Assembly: GCA_030490835.1 (NCBI GenBank)
Contig: CM059971.1
Span: 51,012,012-51,076,011, forward strand
Source of the DNA: Annona cherimola
Lineage: Eukaryota; Streptophyta; Magnoliopsida; Magnoliales; Annonaceae
Length of the DNA: 64,000 bases
Reading direction: 5' to 3'
Position 1 is the stretch's first letter. Every line of letters begins with the position of its first letter. The position numbers were made by a program, and so were the translations under genes. Shown here piece by piece: positions 39,754 through 53,488 of this stretch. The notes under the pieces were generated by a model. That model worked only from the letters and a program-made list of their open reading frames with translations, was not told where the DNA came from and made no database searches.

Positions 39754-42313
39754 GAGTTTGATAGAATGAACTTTGATTAGTTATAATTGAGTATAACTCA
39801 ATCTAATTGACTTGATTTGACTGTAAGGAGAACGAGTAAACTTTAACGCATTCCGATAGATTCACAACAACTGAATCGGAAGAAAGGAACTTCAATCAAC
39901 AACAATTAACAGTAATCCCTTGATTTCATTTACATTCGTACGACTACGGATGACCTTAAAGGCATTCAAATCGAATCAAATGAATTGAGTTTGATAGAAT
40001 GAACTTTGTTTAGTTAGAATTGAGTAGAACTCAAACTAATTGACTTGATTTGACTGTAAGTAGAACGAGTAAACTTTAAAGCATTACAATAGATTCAAAA
40101 CAACTGAATTGGACGAAAGAACTTAAATGAACAATAATCAACAACAATCCCTTTATTTCATTTCCATTCGAACGACATGGGATGACCTTAAAGGCATTGA
40201 AATCGAATCAAATTAATTGAGTTTGATAGAATGAACTTTAATTAGCTAGAATTGAGTACAACTCAATCTAATTGACTTGATTTGACCGTAAGGAGAACGA
40301 GTAAAGTTTAACGCATTCCAATAGATTCCGAACAACTGAATCGGAAGAAAGGAACTTCCATCAACAACAGTTAACAACAATCCCTTGATTTCATTTACAT
40401 TCTAACGACAACGGATGACCTTAAAGGCATTCATATCGAATGAAATGAATTGAGTTTGATAGAACGAACTTTGATTACTTAGAATTTAGTAGAACTCAAT
40501 CTAATTTACTTGATTTTACTGTAAGTAGAACGAGTAAACTTGAAAGCATTCCAATAGATTCAAAACAACTGAATTGGACGAAAGGAACTTCAATGAACAA
40601 CAATTAACAACAATCCCTTTATTTCATATACATTCGAACGACATAGGATGACCTTAAAGTCATTGAAATCGAATCAAATGAATTGAGTTTGATAGAATGA
40701 ACTTTAATTAGCTTGAATTCAGTACAACTCAATCTAATTGACTTGATTTGACTTCAAGGAGACCGAGTATACTTTAACGCATTCCAATAGATTTAGAACA
40801 ACTGAATTGGACGAAAGGAACTTCAATCAACAACAATTACCAACAATCCCTTTATTTCATTTACATTCGAACGACATAGGATGACCTTGAAGGAATTGAA
40901 ATCGAATCTAATGAATTGAGTTTGGTAGAATGAACTTTGATTAGCAAGAATTGAGTACAACTCAATCTAATTGACTTGATTTGAATGTAAGGAGAACGAG
41001 TAAACTTTAACGCATTCCAATAAATTCCGAACAACTGAATTGGACGAAAGGAACTTCAATCAACAACAATTAACAACAATCCCTTGATTTCATTTACATT
41101 CGAACGACAGCGGATGACCTTAAAGGCATTCAAATCGAATCAAATGAATTGAGTTTGATAGAATGAACTTTGATTACTTAGAATTTAGTAGAACTCAAAC
41201 TATTTGACTTGATTTGACTGTAAGGAGAACGAGTAAACTTTAACGCATTCCAATAGATTCCGAACAACTGAATTGGAGAAAGGAACTTCCATCAACAACA
41301 ATTAACAACAATCCCTTGATTTCATTTACATTCGAACGACATAGGATGACATTGAAGGAATTGAAATCGAATCTAATGAATTGAGTTTGATAGAATGAAC
41401 TTTGATTAGCAAGAATTGAGTACAACTCAATCTAATTGACTTGATTTGAATGTAAGGAGAACGAGTAAACATTAACGCATTCCAATAAATTCCGAACAAC
41501 TGAATTGGACGAAAGGAACTTCAATCAACAACAATTAACAACAATCCCTTGATTTCATTTACATTCGAACGACAGCGGATGACCTTAAAGGCATTCAAAT
41601 CGAATCAAATGAATTGAGTTTGATAGAATGAACTTTGATTAGTTAGAATTGAGTATAACTCAAACTAATTGACTTGATTTGACTGTAAGTAGAACGAGTA
41701 AACTTTAAAGCATTACAATAGATTCAAAACAACTGAATTGGACGAAAGAACTTCAATGAACAATAATCAACAACAATCCCTTTATTTCATTTCCATTCGA
41801 ACGACATGGGATGACCTTAAAGGCATTGAAATCGAATCAAATTAATTGAGTTTGATAGAATGAACTTTAATTAGCTAGAATTGAGTACAACTCAATCTAA
41901 TTTACTTGATTTGACCGTAAGGAGAACGAGTAAAGTTTAACGCATTCCAATAGATTCCGAACAACTGAATCGGAAGAAAGGAACTTCCATCAACAACAGT
42001 TAACAACAATCCCTTGATTTCATTTACATTCTAACGACAACGGATAACCTTAAAGGCATTCAAATCGAATGAAATGAATTGAGTTTGATAGAATGAACTT
42101 TGATTACTTAGAATTTAGTAGAACTCAATCTAATTTACTTGATTTTACTGTAAGTAGAACGTGTAAACTTGAAAACATTCCAATAGATTCAAAACAACTG
42201 AATTGGACGAAAGGAACTTCAATGAACAACAATTAACAACAATCCCTTTATTTCATATACATTCGAACGACATAGGATGACCTTGAAGGCATTGAAATCG
42301 AATCTAATGAATT
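39754..42313 (+). repeat. 11-monomer unit, tandem copy 2 of 3
   Basis: Starts exactly 2,560 bp after copy 1, with the same monomer order. It shares CTTGAATTC and ACAACAACTG with copy 3, so copies 2 and 3 are each other's closest relatives; I saw hardly any difference between them by eye. Confidence 0.92.
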
Positions 42314-44873
42314 GAGTTTGATAGAATGAACTTTGATTAGTTATAATTGAGTATAACTCAATCTAATTGACTTGATTTGACTGTAAGGAGAACGAGTAAA
42401 CTTTAACGCATTCCGATAGATTCACAACAACTGAATCGGAAGAAAGGAACTTCAATCAACAACAATTAACAGTAATCCCTTGATTTCATTTACATTCGTA
42501 CGACTACGGATGACCTTAAAGGCATTCAAATCGAATCAAATGAATTGAGTTTGATAGAATGAACTTTGTTTAGTTAGAATTGAGTAGAACTCAAACTAAT
42601 TGACTTGATTTGACTGTAAGTAGAACGAGTAAACTTTAAAGCATTACAATAGATTCAAAACAACTGAATTGGACGAAAGAACTTAAATGAACAATAATCA
42701 ACAACAATCCCTTTATTTCATTTCCATTCGAACGACATGGGATGACCTTAAAGGCATTGAAATCGAATCAAATTAATTGAGTTTGATAGAATGAACTTTA
42801 ATTAGCTAGAATTGAGTACAACTCAATCTAATTGACTTGATTTGACCGTAAGGAGAACGAGTAAAGTTTAACGCATTCCAATAGATTCCGAACAACTGAA
42901 TCGGAAGAAAGGAACTTCCATCAACAACAGTTAACAACAATCCCTTGATTTCATTTACATTCTAACGACAACGGATGACCTTAAAGGCATTCATATCGAA
43001 TGAAATGAATTGAGTTTGATAGAACGAACTTTGATTACTTAGAATTTAGTAGAACTCAATCTAATTTACTTGATTTTACTGTAAGTAGAACGAGTAAACT
43101 TGAAAGCATTCCAATAGATTCAAAACAACTGAATTGGACGAAAGGAACTTCAATGAACAACAATTAACAACAATCCCTTTATTTCATATACATTCGAACG
43201 ACATAGGATGACCTTAAAGTCATTGAAATCGAATCAAATGAATTGAGTTTGATAGAATGAACTTTAATTAGCTTGAATTCAGTACAACTCAATCTAATTG
43301 ACTTGATTTGACTTCAAGGAGACCGAGTATACTTTAACGCATTCCAATAGATTTAGAACAACTGAATTGGACGAAAGGAACTTCAATCAACAACAATTAC
43401 CAACAATCCCTTTATTTCATTTACATTCGAACGACATAGGATGACCTTGAAGGAATTGAAATCGAATCTAATGAATTGAGTTTGGTAGAATGAACTTTGA
43501 TTAGCAAGAATTGAGTACAACTCAATCTAATTGACTTGATTTGAATGTAAGGAGAACGAGTAAACTTTAACGCATTCCAATAAATTCCGAACAACTGAAT
43601 TGGACGAAAGGAACTTCAATCAACAACAATTAACAACAATCCCTTGATTTCATTTACATTCGAACGACAGCGGATGACCTTAAAGGCATTCAAATCGAAT
43701 CAAATGAATTGAGTTTGATAGAATGAACTTTGATTACTTAGAATTTAGTAGAACTCAAACTATTTGACTTGATTTGACTGTAAGGAGAACGAGTAAACTT
43801 TAACGCATTCCAATAGATTCCGAACAACTGAATTGGAGAAAGGAACTTCCATCAACAACAATTAACAACAATCCCTTGATTTCATTTACATTCGAACGAC
43901 ATAGGATGACATTGAAGGAATTGAAATCGAATCTAATGAATTGAGTTTGATAGAATGAACTTTGATTAGCAAGAATTGAGTACAACTCAATCTAATTGAC
44001 TTGATTTGAATGTAAGGAGAACGAGTAAACATTAACGCATTCCAATAAATTCCGAACAACTGAATTGGACGAAAGGAACTTCAATCAACAACAATTAACA
44101 ACAATCCCTTGATTTCATTTACATTCGAACGACAGCGGATGACCTTAAAGGCATTCAAATCGAATCAAATGAATTGAGTTTGATAGAATGAACTTTGATT
44201 AGTTAGAATTGAGTATAACTCAAACTAATTGACTTGATTTGACTGTAAGTAGAACGAGTAAACTTTAAAGCATTACAATAGATTCAAAACAACTGAATTG
44301 GACGAAAGAACTTCAATGAACAATAATCAACAACAATCCCTTTATTTCATTTCCATTCGAACGACATGGGATGACCTTAAAGGCATTGAAATCGAATCAA
44401 ATTAATTGAGTTTGATAGAATGAACTTTAATTAGCTAGAATTGAGTACAACTCAATCTAATTTACTTGATTTGACCGTAAGGAGAACGAGTAAAGTTTAA
44501 CGCATTCCAATAGATTCCGAACAACTGAATCGGAAGAAAGGAACTTCCATCAACAACAGTTAACAACAATCCCTTGATTTCATTTACATTCTAACGACAA
44601 CGGATAACCTTAAAGGCATTCAAATCGAATGAAATGAATTGAGTTTGATAGAATGAACTTTGATTACTTAGAATTTAGTAGAACTCAATCTAATTTACTT
44701 GATTTTACTGTAAGTAGAACGTGTAAACTTGAAAACATTCCAATAGATTCAAAACAACTGAATTGGACGAAAGGAACTTCAATGAACAACAATTAACAAC
44801 AATCCCTTTATTTCATATACATTCGAACGACATAGGATGACCTTAAAGGCATTGAAATCGAATCAAATGAATT
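42314..44873 (+). repeat. 11-monomer unit, tandem copy 3 of 3
   Basis: Starts exactly 2,560 bp after copy 2. Periodicity ends at 44,874, where the next monomer is a instead of c. Confidence 0.92.
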
Positions 44874-45571
44874 GAGTTTGATAGAATGAACTTTAATTAG
44901 CTAGAATTGAGTACAACTCAATCTAATTGACTTGATTTGACTTTAAGGAGAACGAGTATACTTTAACGCATTCCAATAGATTTAGAACAACTGAATTGGA
45001 CGAAAGGAACTTCAATCAACAACAATTAACAACAATCCCTTGATTTCATTTACATTCGAACGACATAGGATGACCTCGAAGGCATTGAAATCGAATCTAA
45101 TGAATTGAGTTTGATAGAATGAACTTTGATTAGCAAGAATTGAGTAGAACTCAAACTATTTGAATTGATTTGACTGTAAGAAGAACGAGTAAACTTTAAA
45201 GCATTCCAATAGATTCAAAACAACTGAATTGGACGAAAGGACTTCCATGAACAATAATCAACAACAATCCCTTTATTTCATTTCCATTCGAACGACATGG
45301 GATGACCTTAAAGGCATTGAAATCGAATCAAATTAATTGAGTTTGATAGAATGGACTTTAATTAGCTAGAATTGAGTACAACTCAATCTAATTGACTTGA
45401 TTTGACCGTAAGGAGAACGAGTAAAGTTTAACGCATTCCAATAGATTCCGAACAACTGAATCGGAAGAAAGGAACTTCCATCAACAACAGTTAACAACAA
45501 TCCCTTGATTTCATTTACATTCTAACGACAACGGATGACCTTAAAGGCATTCATATCGAATGAAATGAATT
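44874..45571 (+). repeat. Three monomers a-d'-e
   Basis: 44874 a, 45107 d' (232 bp, GGACTTCCATG) and 45339 e. They occupy the place of the a and c/e hybrid pair that follows the solitary 11-mer at 25,420. Confidence 0.78.
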
Positions 45572-48134
45572 GAGTTTGATAGAATGAACTTTGATTACTT
45601 AGAATTTAGTAGAACTCAATCTAATTTACTTGATTTTACTGTAAGTAGAACGAGTAAACTTGAAAGCATTCCAATAGATTCAAAACAACTGAATTGGACG
45701 AAAGGAACTTCAATGAACAACAATTAACAACAATCCCTTTATTTCATATACATTCGAACGACATAGGATGACCTTAAAGGCATTGAAATCGAATCAAATG
45801 AATTGAGTTTGATAGAATGAACTTTAATTAGCTAGAATTGAGTACAACTCAATCTAATTGACTTGATTTGACTTTAAGGAGAACCAGTATACTTTAACGC
45901 ATTCCAATAGATTTAGAACAACTGAATTGGACGAAAGGAACTTCAATCAACAACAATTAACAACAATCCCTTGATTTCATTTACATTGGAACGACATAGG
46001 ATGACCTTGAAGGCATTGAAATCGAATCAAATGAACTGAGTTTGATAGAATGAACTTTAATTAGCTAGAATTGAGTACAACTCAATCTAATTGACTTGAT
46101 TTGACTTTAAGGAGAACCAGTATACTTTAACGCATTCCAATAGATTTAGAACAACTGAATTGGACGAAAGGAACTTCAATCAACAACAATTAACAACAAT
46201 CCCTTGATTTCATTTACATTCGAACGACATAGGATGACCTTGAAGGCATTGAAATCGAATCTAATGAATTGAGTTTGATAGAATGAACTTTGATTAGCAA
46301 GAATTGAGTAGAACTCAAACTATTTGACTTGATTTGACTGTAAGAAGAACGAGTAAACTTTAAAGCATTCCAATAGATTCAAAACAACTGAATTGGACGA
46401 AAGGAACTTCAATGAACAATAATTAAGAACAATCCCTTTATTTCATTTCCATTCGAACGACAACGGATGACCTCAAAGGCTTTGAATTCGAATCAAATGA
46501 ATTGAGTTTGATAGAATGAACTTTGATTAGTTCTAATTGAGTATAACTCAATCTAATTGACTTGATTTGACCGTAAGGAGAACGAGTAAACTTTAACGCA
46601 TTCCAATAGATTCCGAACAACTGAATCGGAAGAAAGGAACTTCAATCAACAACAATTAACAACAATCCCTTGATTTCATTTACATTCGAACGACATAGGA
46701 TGACCTTGAAGGCATTGAAATCGAATCTAATGAATTGAGTTTGATAGAATGAACTTTGATTAGCAAGAATTGAGTAGAACTCAAACTATTTGACTTGATT
46801 TGACTGTAAGAAGAACGAGTAAACTTTAAAGCATTCCAATAGATTCAAAACAACTGAATTGGACGAAAGGAACTTCAATGAACAATAATTAAGAACAATC
46901 CCTTTATTTAATTTCCATTCGAACGACATGGGATGACCTTAAAGGCATTGAAATCGAATCAAATTAATTCAGTTTCATAGAATGAACTTTAATTAGCTAG
47001 AATTGAGTACAACTCAATCTAATTGACTTGATTTGACCGTAAGGAGAACGAGTAAACTTTAACGCATTCCAATAGATTCCGAACAACTGAATCGGAAGAA
47101 AGGAACTTCCATCAACAACAATTAACAACAATCCCTTGATTTCATTAACATTCTAACGACATAGGATTACCTTTAAGGCATTGAAATCGAATCTAATGAA
47201 TTGAGTTTGATAGAATGAACTTTGACTCCTTAGAATTTAGTAGAGCTCAATCTAATTTACTTGATTTGACTGTAAGTAGAACGAGTAAACTTGAAAGCAT
47301 TCCAATAGATTCAAAACAACTGAATTGGACGAAAGGAACTTCAACGAACAACAATTAACAATAATCCCTTTATTTCATATACATTCGAACGACATAGGAT
47401 GACCTTAAAGGCATTGAAATCGAATCAAATGAATTGAGTTTGATAGAATGAACTTTAATTAGCTAGAATTGAGTACAACTCAATCTAATTGACTTGATTT
47501 GACTTTAAGGAGAACCAGTATACTTTAACGCATTCCAATAGATTTAGAACAACTGAATTGGACGAAAGGAACTTCAATCAACAATAATTAACAACAATCC
47601 CTTGATTTCATTTACATTCGAACGACATAGGATGACCTTGAAGGCATTGAAATCGAATCTAATGAATTGAGTTTGATAGAATGATCTTTGATTAGCAAGA
47701 ATTGAGTAGAACTCAAACTATTTGACTTGATTTGACTGTAAGAAGAACGAGTAAACTTTAAAGCATTCCAATAGATTCAAAACAACTGAATTGGACGAAA
47801 GGAACTTCAATGAACAATAATTAAGAACAATCCCTTTATTTCATTTCCATTCGAACGACAACGGATGACCTTAAAGGCTTTGAATTCGAATCAAATGAAT
47901 TGAGTTTGATAGAATGAACTTTGATTAGTTCTAATTGAGTATAACTCAATCTAATTGACTTGATTTGACAGTAAGGAGAACGAGTAAACTTTAACGCATT
48001 CCGATAGATTCAAAACAACTGAATTGGAAGATAGGAACTTCAATCAACAACAATTAACAACAATCCCTTGATTTCATTTACATTCGAACGACAACGGATG
48101 ACCTTAAAGGCATTCAAATCGAATCAAATGAATT
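45572..48134 (+). repeat. 11-monomer block with d' and c' variants, copy 2
   Basis: Monomers start at 45572 f, 45805 a, 46038 a, 46271 d', 46504 c', 46737 d', 46970 e, 47203 f, 47436 a, 47669 d' and 47902 c'. All eleven are 233 bp. The order and the rare TTTGACTCCTTAG and TAGAGCTC words match 25,887-28,454. In both places the block follows an 11-mer by two or three monomers, so the pair was copied together. Confidence 0.86.
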
Positions 48135-51100
48135 GAGTTTGATAGAATGAACTTTGATTAGTTAGAATTGAGTAGAACTAAAACTAATTGACTTGATTTG
48201 ACTGTAAGTAGAACGAGTAAACTTTAAAGCATTCCAATAGATTCAAAACAACTGAATTGGACGAAAGGAACTTCAATGAACAACAATTAACAACAATCCC
48301 TTTATTTCATATACATTCGAACGACATAGGATGACCTTAAAGGCATTGAAATCGAATCAAATGAATTGAGTTTGATAGAATCAACTTTAATTAGCTAGAA
48401 TTGAGTACAACTCAATCTAATTGACTTGATTTGACTTCAAGGAGAACGAGTATACTTTAACGCATTCCAATAGATTTAGAACAACTGAATTGGACGAAAG
48501 GAACTTCAATCAACAACAATTACCAACAATCCCTTGATTTCATTTACATTCGAACGACATAGGATGACCTTGAAGGAATTGAAATCGAATCTAATGAATT
48601 GAGTTTGATAGAATGAACTTTGATTAGCAAGAATTGAGTACAACTCAATCTAATTGACTTGATTTGAATGTAAGGAGAACGAGTAAACTTTAACGCATTC
48701 GAATAAATTCAAAACAATTGAATTGGACGAAAGGAACTTCAATCAAAACCAATTACCAACAATCCCTTGATTTGATTTACATTCGAACGACAACGGATGA
48801 CCTTAAAGGCTTTGAAGTCGAATCAAATGAATTGAGTTTGATAGAATGAACTTTGATTAGTTATAATTGAGTATAACTCAATCTAATTGACTTGATTTGA
48901 CTGTAAGGAGAACGAGTAAACTTTAACGCATTCCGATAGATTCAAAATAACTGAATTGGAAGAAAGGAACTTCAATCAACAACAATTAACAATAATCCCT
49001 TGATTTCATTTACATTCGTACGACTACGGATGACCTTAAAGGCATTCAAATCGAATCAAATGAATTGAGTTTGATAGAATGAACTTTGATTAGTTAGAAT
49101 TGAGTAGAACTCAAACTAATTGACTTGATTTGACTGTAAGTAGAACGAGTAAACTTTAAAGCATTACAATAGATTCAAAACAACTGAATTGGACGAAAGA
49201 ACTTAAATGAACAATAATCAACAACAATCCCTTTATTTCATTTCCATTCGAACGACATGGGATGACCTTAAAGGCAATGAAATCGAATCAAATTAATTGA
49301 GTTTGATAGAATGAACTTTAATTAGCTAGAATTGAGTACAACTCAATCTAATTGACTTGATTTGACTGTAAGGAGAACGAGTAAAGTTTAACGCATTCCA
49401 ATAGATTCCGAACAACTGAATCGGAAGAAAGGAACTTCCATCAACAACAGTTAACAACAATCCCTTGATTTCATTTACATTCTAACGACAACGGATGACC
49501 TTAAAGGCATTCATATCGAATGAAATGAATTGAGTTTGATAGAATGAACTTTCATTACTTAGAATTTAGTAGAACTCAATCTAATTTACTTGATTTGACT
49601 GTAAGTAGAACGAGTAAACTTGAAAGCATTCCAATAGATTCAAAACAACTGAATTGGACGAAAGGAACTTCAATGAACAACAATTAACAACAATCCCTTT
49701 ATTTCATATACATTCGAACGACATAGGATGACCTTAAAGGCATTGAAATCGAATCAAATGAATTGAGTTTGATAGAATCAACTTTAATTAGCTAGAATTG
49801 AGTACAACTCAATCTAATTGACTTGATTTGACTTCAAGGAGAACGAGTATACTTTAACGCATTCCAATAGATTTAGAACAACTGAATTGGACGAAAGGAA
49901 CTTCAATCAACAACAATTACCAACAATCCCTTGATTTCATTTACATTCGAACGACATAGGATGACCTTGAAGGCATTGAAATCGAATCTAATGAATTGAG
50001 TTTGATAGAATGAACTTTGATTAGCTAGAATTGAGTACAACTCAATCTAATTGACTTGATTTGAATGTAAGGAGAACGAGTAAACTTTAACGCATTCGAA
50101 TAAATTCAAAACAACTGAATTGGACGAAAGGAACTTCAATCAAAACCAATTAACAACAATCCCTTGATTTCATTTACATTCGAACGACATAGGATGACCT
50201 TAAAGTCATTGAAATCGAATCAAATGAATTGAGTTTGATAGAACGAACTTTAATTAGCTAGAATTGAGTACAACTCAATCTAATTGACTTGATTTGACTT
50301 TAAGGAGAATGAGTATACTTTAACGCATTCCAATAGATTTAGAACAACTGAATTGGACGAAAGGAACTTCAATCAACAACAATTAACAACAATCCCTTGA
50401 TTTCATTTACATTCGAACGACATAGGATGACCTTGAAGGCATTGAAATCGAATCTAATGAATTGAGTTTGATAGAATGAACTTTGATTAGTTATAATTGA
50501 GTATAACTCAATCTAATTGACTTGATTTGACTGTAAGGAGAACGAGTAAACTTTAACGCATTCCGATAGATTCAAAACAACTGAATTGGAAGAAAGGAAC
50601 TTCAATCAACAACAATTAACAATAATCCCTTGATTTCATTTACATTCGTACGACTACGGATGACCTTAAAGGCATTCAAATCGAATCAAATGAATTGAGT
50701 TTGATAGAATGAACTTTGATTAGTTAGAATTGAGTTGAACTCAAACTAATTGACTTGATTTGACTGTAAGTAGAACGAGTAAACTTTAAAGCATTACAAT
50801 AGATTCAAAACAACTGAATTGGACGAAAGAACTTAAATGAACAATAATCAACAACAATCCCTTTATTTCATTTCCATTCGAACGACATGGGATGACCTTA
50901 AAGGCAATGAAATCGAATCAAATTAATTGAGTTTGATAGAATGAACTTTAATTAGCTAGAATTGAGTACAACTCAATCTAATTGACTTGATTTGACCGTA
51001 AGGAGAACGAGTAAAGTTTAACGCATTCCAATAGATTCCGAACAACTGAATCGGAAGAAAGGAACTTCCATCAACAACAGTTAACAACAATCCCTTGATT

Positions 51101-53488
51101 TCATTTACATTCTAACGACAACGGATGACCTTAAAGGCATTCATATCGAATGAAATGAATTGAGTTTGATAGAATGAACTTTGATTACTTAGAATTTAGT
51201 AGAACTCAATCTAATTTACTTGATTTTACTGTAAGTAGAACGAGTAAACTTGAAAGCATTCCAATAGATTCAAAACAACTGAATTGGACGAAAGGAACTT
51301 CAATGAACAACAATTAACAACAATCCCTTTATTTCATATACATTCGAACGACATAGGATGACCTTAAAGTCATTGAAATCGAATCAAATGAATTGAGTTT
51401 GATAGAATGAACTTTAATTAGCTAGAATTGAGTACAACTCAATCTAATTGACTTGATTTGACTTCAAGGAGAACGAGTATACTTTAACGCATTCCAATAG
51501 ATTTAGAACAACTGAATTGGACGAAAGGAACTTCAATCAACAACAATTACCAACAATCCCTTTATTTCATTTACATTCGAACGACATAGGATGACCTTGA
51601 AGGAATTGAAATCGAATCAAATGAATTGAGTTTGATAGAATGAACTTTAATTAGCTAGAATTGAGTACAACTCAATCTAATTGACTTGATTTGACTTCAA
51701 GGAGAACGAGTAAACTTTAACGCATTCCAATAAATTCAAAACAACTGAATTGGACGAAAGGAACTTCAATCAACAACAATTAACAACAATCCCTTGATTT
51801 CATTTACATTCGAACGACAGCGGATGACCTTAAAGGCATTCAAATCGAATCAAATGAATTGAGTTTGATAGAATGAACTTTGATTACTTAGAATTTAGTA
51901 GAACTCAAACTATTTGACTTGATTTGACTGTAAGGAGAACGAGTAAACTTTAACGCATTCCAATAGATTCCGAACAACTGAATTGGAGAAAGGAACTTCC
52001 ATCAACAACAATTAACAACAATCCCTTGATTTCATTTACATTCGAACGACATAGGATGACATTGAAGGAATTGAAATCGAATCTAATGAATTGAGTTTGA
52101 TAGAATGAACTTTGATTAGCAAGAATTGAGTACAACTCAATCTAATTGACTTGATTTGAATGTAAGGAGAACGAGTAAACTTTAACGCATTCCAATAAAT
52201 TCCGAACAACTGAATTGGACGAAAGGAACTTCAATCAACAACAATTAACAACAATCCCTTGATTTCATTTACATTCGAACGACAGCGGATGACCTTAAAG
52301 GCATTCAAATCGAATCAAATGAATTGAGTTTGATAGAATGAACTTTGATTAGTTAGAATTGAGTAGAACTCAAACTAATTGACTTGATTTGACTGTAAGT
52401 AGAACGAGTAAACTTTAAAGCATTATAATAGATTCAAAACAACTGAATTGGACGAAAGAACTTCAATGAACAATAATCAACAACAATCCCTTTATTTCAT
52501 TTCCATTCGAACGACATGGGATGACCTTAAAGGCATTGAAATCGAATCAAATTAATTGAGTTTGATAGAATGAACTTTAATTAGCTAGAATTGAGTACAA
52601 CTCATCTAATTGACTTGATTTGACCGTAAGGAGAACGAGTAAAGTTTAACGCATTCCAATAGATTCCGAACAACTGAATCGGAAGAAAGGAACTTCCATA
52701 AACAACAGTTAACAACAATCCCTTGATTTCATTTACATTCTAACGACAACGGATAACCTTAAAGGCATTCAAATCGAATGAAATGAATTGAGTTTGATAG
52801 AATGAACTTTGATTACTTAGAATTTAGTAGAACTCAATCTAATTTACTTGATTTTACTGTAAGTAGAACGAGTAAACTTGAAAGCATTCCAATAGATTCA
52901 AAACAACTGAATTGGACGAAAGGAACTTCAATGAACAACAATTAACAACAATCCCTTTATTTCATATACATTCGAACGACATAGGATGACCTTAAAGGCA
53001 TTTAAATCGAATCAAATGAATTGAGTTTGATAGAATGAACTTTAATTAGCTAGAATTGAGTACAACTCAATCTAATTGACTTGATTTGAATGTAAGGAGA
53101 ACGAGTAAACTTTAACGCATTCCAATAAATTCCGAACAACTGAATTGGACGAAAGGAACTTCAATCAACAACAATTAACAACAATCCCTTGATTTCATTT
53201 ACATTCGAACGACAGCGGATGACCTTAAAGGCATTCAAATCGAATCAAATGAATTGAGTTTGATAGAATGAACTTTGATTAGTTAGAATTGAGTAGAACT
53301 CAAACTAATTGACTTGATTTGACTGTAAGGAGAACGAGTAAACTTTAACGCATTCCGATAGATTCAAAACAACTGAATTGGAAGAAAGGAACTTCAATCA
53401 ACAACAATTAACAACAATCCCTTGATTTCATTTACATTCGAACGACAACGGATGACCTTAAAGGCATTCAAATCGAATCAAATGAATT
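48135..53488 (+). repeat. 23-monomer unit, 5,354 bp, copy 1
   Basis: Monomers start at 48135 d, 48368 a, 48601 b, 48834 c, 49067 d, 49299 e, 49532 f, 49765 a, 49998 b, 50231 a, 50464 c, 50697 d, 50929 e, 51162 f, 51395 a, 51628 (a/b hybrid), 51861 f', 52093 b, 52326 d, 52558 e, 52790 f, 53023 (a/b hybrid) and 53256 (d/c hybrid). The e at 52558 has one base missing (ACTCATCTAAT), which makes this copy 5,354 bp instead of 5,355. The private word TAGAACTAAAAC at 48173 repeats in the next two copies. Confidence 0.9.
50464..53022 (+). repeat. 11-monomer unit inside the 23-mer, copy 1
   Basis: c d e f a b f' b d e f in the same order as at 22,860 and 37,194, including the short f' and the two short d monomers; 2,559 bp because of the missing base near 52604. 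Its sixth monomer carries an a-type patch (51619-51698) not found in the other copies. Confidence 0.88.

Noticed and set aside
46438..46620. A 60-codon open frame on the minus strand over a c' monomer
   Set aside because: It is satellite sequence throughout, and the frame is not kept in the related c' monomers at 26,824 and 28,222.
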